Of a DNA stretch of 5,899 bases, positions 3,715 through 5,899 are shown piece by piece. The stretch spans positions 1 to 5,899 of the forward strand of contig JAUMVL010000110.1 in NCBI GenBank assembly GCA_030530185.1, in the 5' to 3' direction. The notes below the pieces were generated by a model. The model searched no databases. It saw nothing but the letters and a program-made list of their open reading frames with translations, and was not told the DNA's origin. How positions within the stretch are numbered: position 1 is the first letter of the stretch; each line of letters begins with the position of its first letter. Both the position numbers and the translations under genes were made by a program. The DNA is from Clostridia bacterium. GTDB taxonomy: Bacteria > Bacillota > Clostridia > Christensenellales > CAG-138.

Positions 3715-5899
3715 ATGAAGCAGTCGAATCTTTGGCGGGGATTGACGGCGCTGTTTGCGCTGATTCTCTGCTTGACGAGCTTCGGCGCGGGGCTCGCGTT
3801 CCATCGGGAAGGCGATGTCAACCTGTTCCTCGGCACGTTGCCGCCGGTGCAGGCCGCGACCGATGATACCACGTACTTTGCCTCGTCGTATGCGTCCAAG
3901 GACGAAATGCGCGCGGCACTCAAGGCCTATCAGATCGAGAACCAGGAGGAGGGCAGCGTGCTTCTCCGTAACGAGAACAACGCACTCCCGCTTGATCCTT
4001 CCGCAAAAGTCACCCTGTTCGGCTTCGCTGCCGCAACGCCCGTCTATCACGGCGGTTCCGGCGGCCCTGCCAATGCGGGCATCAATCTCTACGACGCACT
4101 GAAGGAAGAGGGCGTCGCCGTCAATGAGACCGTGTACAGCGCGATCGTCGCCGCAGGCGGCACCCGCACCAAGACCGGTCTGATCGGCGAGATCGCCGCC
4201 TCGGCTTACAAAGGAACCGAGTCCTCGTTCGCGTCCTACAACGACGCCGCGATCTATGTCATGTCCCGGTACGGCGGTGAAGAGGGCGACCTCAACCACG
4301 GCCTGCAGGGCGATTGGCAGGAAGGTCCCGCCGGCGTTCCCGAGCTCTCCCTCCACCAGGAAGAGATCGACACGCTGAACCTCATCAAGGATGCGGGCTT
4401 TAAGAAGATCATCGTTGTCGTCAACAGCGGCTATGCGATGGATCTCGGCTGGCTTGCGGATTACGGCGTGGATGCGTGCCTGTGGATCGGCTATCCCGGT
4501 GCTTACGGCATGACCGGCGTTGCCAAGTGCATCAAGGGCGAAGCGGATCCTTCGGGCCGCAACGTCATCACCTACGCAACGGATTCGCTGTCTTCTGCCG
4601 CGATGCAGAACGCGGGCGACTTCACGTTCACGAACCTCACGGGTCTGTATAAGAACAAGTACCTCGTCTACGCCGAAGGCATCTACCTCGGCTACAAGTA
4701 CTACGAGACCCGCTATCAGGATCAGGTGCTCGGCATCAACAATGCGAACTCCGCAAAGGGTGTTTACGCCTCCAAGGACGGTGCATGGAATTATGCCGAC
4801 GAAATGGTCTACACGTTCGGCGCAGGCAAGAGCTATGCGGACTTTACGCAGGAGCTTGTCTCGGTGAACTGGGATAAGACCTCCCATCAGGTGACGGCCG
4901 AGGTCAAGGTCACCAACAACGGCGGCTTTGACGGTAAGAGCAAGGATGTCGTGCAGCTTTACGTCCAGCTTCCTTGGGAAGCGGGTCAGGCGGAAAAGAG
5001 CGCGATCCAGCTGGTTGATTTTGCCAAGACATCCGCCCTCGCTTCCGGCGAGAGCGAGACGCTGACCCTGAACTTCTCCGACTACCTGTTTGCAGCCTAC
5101 GACAGCAATGCCGAAAACGGTGCGGATCCGTCGAAGAAGGGCAGTTATGTGTTTGACGCCGGCGATTATTACTTCGCGATCGGCGACGATGCGCACGACG
5201 CTTTGAATAACGTGCTTGCTGCGCGCGGCGTTTCCGGCATGTTTGATGCCGAAGGCAATGCGGTCGCGGGCGATGCAGCAAAAGCGTATAAGGATACGCT
5301 TGCCGAACTGGACAACAAAACGTGGGCGGTTTCCCCGTACACGGGCGAGGTCGTCTCCAATCACTTCGAGGATCGCGACATCAACTATTTCATCCCCGGC
5401 GCGGTCACCTATATGACCCGTGCGGATTGGAATACGTTCCCTGAGACTGTTACCGAACTGACGGCAACGGATGAGATCAAGAATCTCATGGAGAACTTCC
5501 AGTATGTCAAGCCCTCCGATGCGCCGGATATCTCCGCTTATAAGTTTAAGCAGGAGAATGGCATCTCGTTTATCGACATGAAGGACGTCGCATTCGACGA
5601 TCCGCAGTGGGAGACCTTTATCGATCAGCTGACGGTCGGCGAGCTTGCCCAGATCGTCGGCGACAAGATGGCGCTCGACGCGATCGAGTCGATCGATTTC
5701 CCGGCGTATGCCGGTGGCGACGGTCCGGACGGTCATCAGCAGGGCGTCCTGTTCAATGCCGAGATGGTCTGCGCATCCTCGTTTAACAAGGAGCAGATTG
5801 CAAAGCGCGGTGAATTCTTCGGAGAGGAAAGTTTCTGGATCGGTTTCCGTCACATCTACGGTCCGGGCGGAAATCTCCATCGTACGCCGTATTCGGGCC
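3715..5899 (+). CDS. Glycoside hydrolase family 3 enzyme with reversed domain order, 3' truncated
   Basis: The frame stays open to the window end, giving 728 residues of a longer protein. Residues 8-28 form a membrane segment, and PPVQA (43-47) could be a cleavage site, so it is either secreted or membrane-anchored. The alpha/beta domain that is usually C-terminal comes first (about 65-375): EEGSVLLRNENNALPL (78-93), YVMSRYGGEEGDLN (181-194; Glu189 and Glu190 lie where the acid/base Glu often falls), GYKYYETRY (326-334) and YTFGAGKSYADF (366-377). A fibronectin-III-like domain follows (about 378-490). The TIM-barrel domain starts near 615, with DDPQWETFIDQLTVGELAQIVG (628-649), GGDGPDG (667-673) and YGPGGNLHRTPYSG (715-728). 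The catalytic Asp should lie beyond the window. This permuted order is known in some rumen and gut beta-glucosidases; exact substrate is unknown. The ribosome site (GGGCGG, 3701-3706) is weak, and with a 24-bp gap the gene probably depends on transcription from 2973-3001. Confidence 0.92.
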   Translation, partial: MKQSNLWRGLTALFALILCLTSFGAGLAFHREGDVNLFLGTLPPVQAATDDTTYFASSYASKDEMRAALKAYQIENQEEGSVLLRNENNALPLDPSAKVTLFGFAAATPVYHGGSGGPANAGINLYDALKEEGVAVNETVYSAIVAAGGTRTKTGLIGEIAASAYKGTESSFASYNDAAIYVMSRYGGEEGDLNHGLQGDWQEGPAGVPELSLHQEEIDTLNLIKDAGFKKIIVVVNSGYAMDLGWLADYGVDACLWIGYPGAYGMTGVAKCIKGEADPSGRNVITYATDSLSSAAMQNAGDFTFTNLTGLYKNKYLVYAEGIYLGYKYYETRYQDQVLGINNANSAKGVYASKDGAWNYADEMVYTFGAGKSYADFTQELVSVNWDKTSHQVTAEVKVTNNGGFDGKSKDVVQLYVQLPWEAGQAEKSAIQLVDFAKTSALASGESETLTLNFSDYLFAAYDSNAENGADPSKKGSYVFDAGDYYFAIGDDAHDALNNVLAARGVSGMFDAEGNAVAGDAAKAYKDTLAELDNKTWAVSPYTGEVVSNHFEDRDINYFIPGAVTYMTRADWNTFPETVTELTATDEIKNLMENFQYVKPSDAPDISAYKFKQENGISFIDMKDVAFDDPQWETFIDQLTVGELAQIVGDKMALDAIESIDFPAYAGGDGPDGHQQGVLFNAEMVCASSFNKEQIAKRGEFFGEESFWIGFRHIYGPGGNLHRTPYSG

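Noticed and set aside
3697..5880. Long - strand open frame of 727 codons opposite the GH3 gene
   Set aside because: It mirrors the coding bias of the GH3 gene; the + strand frame has clear GH3 blocks throughout, while this frame shows no recognisable motif or ribosome site.
1..5899. CRISPR arrays, tRNA/rRNA genes, insertion sequences, integrase or phage genes, riboswitches
   Set aside because: No repeat-spacer pattern, structured RNA signature, terminal inverted repeats or transposase/integrase motifs were seen on either strand.

Overview
The window looks like chromosomal DNA of a moderately GC-rich gut-type Clostridia (Firmicutes), probably an Oscillospiraceae/Ruminococcaceae-like organism. 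The clues are strong AGGAGG ribosome sites, Gram-positive promoters, a GHKL-type sensor kinase paired with a LytTR response regulator, and a GH3 glycosidase with reversed domain order and a membrane-targeting N-terminus. The taxonomic call is inference from gene families and signals, not from a marker gene.

Layout. Bases 1-573 (+) are the C-terminal part of an SGNH/GDSL-family hydrolase whose start lies upstream of the window. Bases 574-819 hold no convincing protein gene. They carry a LytTR-type operator, a promoter and a probable small RNA (about 685-775) ending at an intrinsic terminator, plus a separate terminator for the operon arriving from the other side. Bases 820-2872 (-) are a two-gene operon, LytTR response regulator then GHKL histidine kinase, overlapping by 8 bp and read from a consensus promoter at 2896-2923. 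Bases 2873-3054 are a divergent control region. Bases 3055-3690 (+) encode a 211-residue exported protein, probably a lipoprotein, of unknown function. After 24 bp it is followed by a large GH3 glycoside hydrolase (3715 to the window end, 3' truncated).

How it may work together. The 13-mer AAGGTTATGCTGT occurs three times exactly. Two copies lie 21 bp apart between the divergent promoters (2934-2967). The third (633-645) lies upstream of the putative small RNA, with a degenerate partner exactly 21 bp before it. Tandem direct repeats at two-helical-turn spacing are what LytTR regulators bind, and a LytTR regulator is encoded between the two sites. At both sites the -35 hexamer begins 6 bp after the last repeat, which suits activation. 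The simplest model is a local regulon: the kinase senses an unknown signal, and the regulator switches on the exported protein/GH3 operon and a small RNA. That RNA has a C/U-rich stretch containing CCTCCTTT, identical to the 16S rRNA anti-Shine-Dalgarno core. Nine of its bases (724-732) are perfectly complementary to the regulator's own ribosome site, so feedback on the two-component system is possible. The repeats, promoters and complementarity are visible in the sequence; regulation and RNA function are inference.
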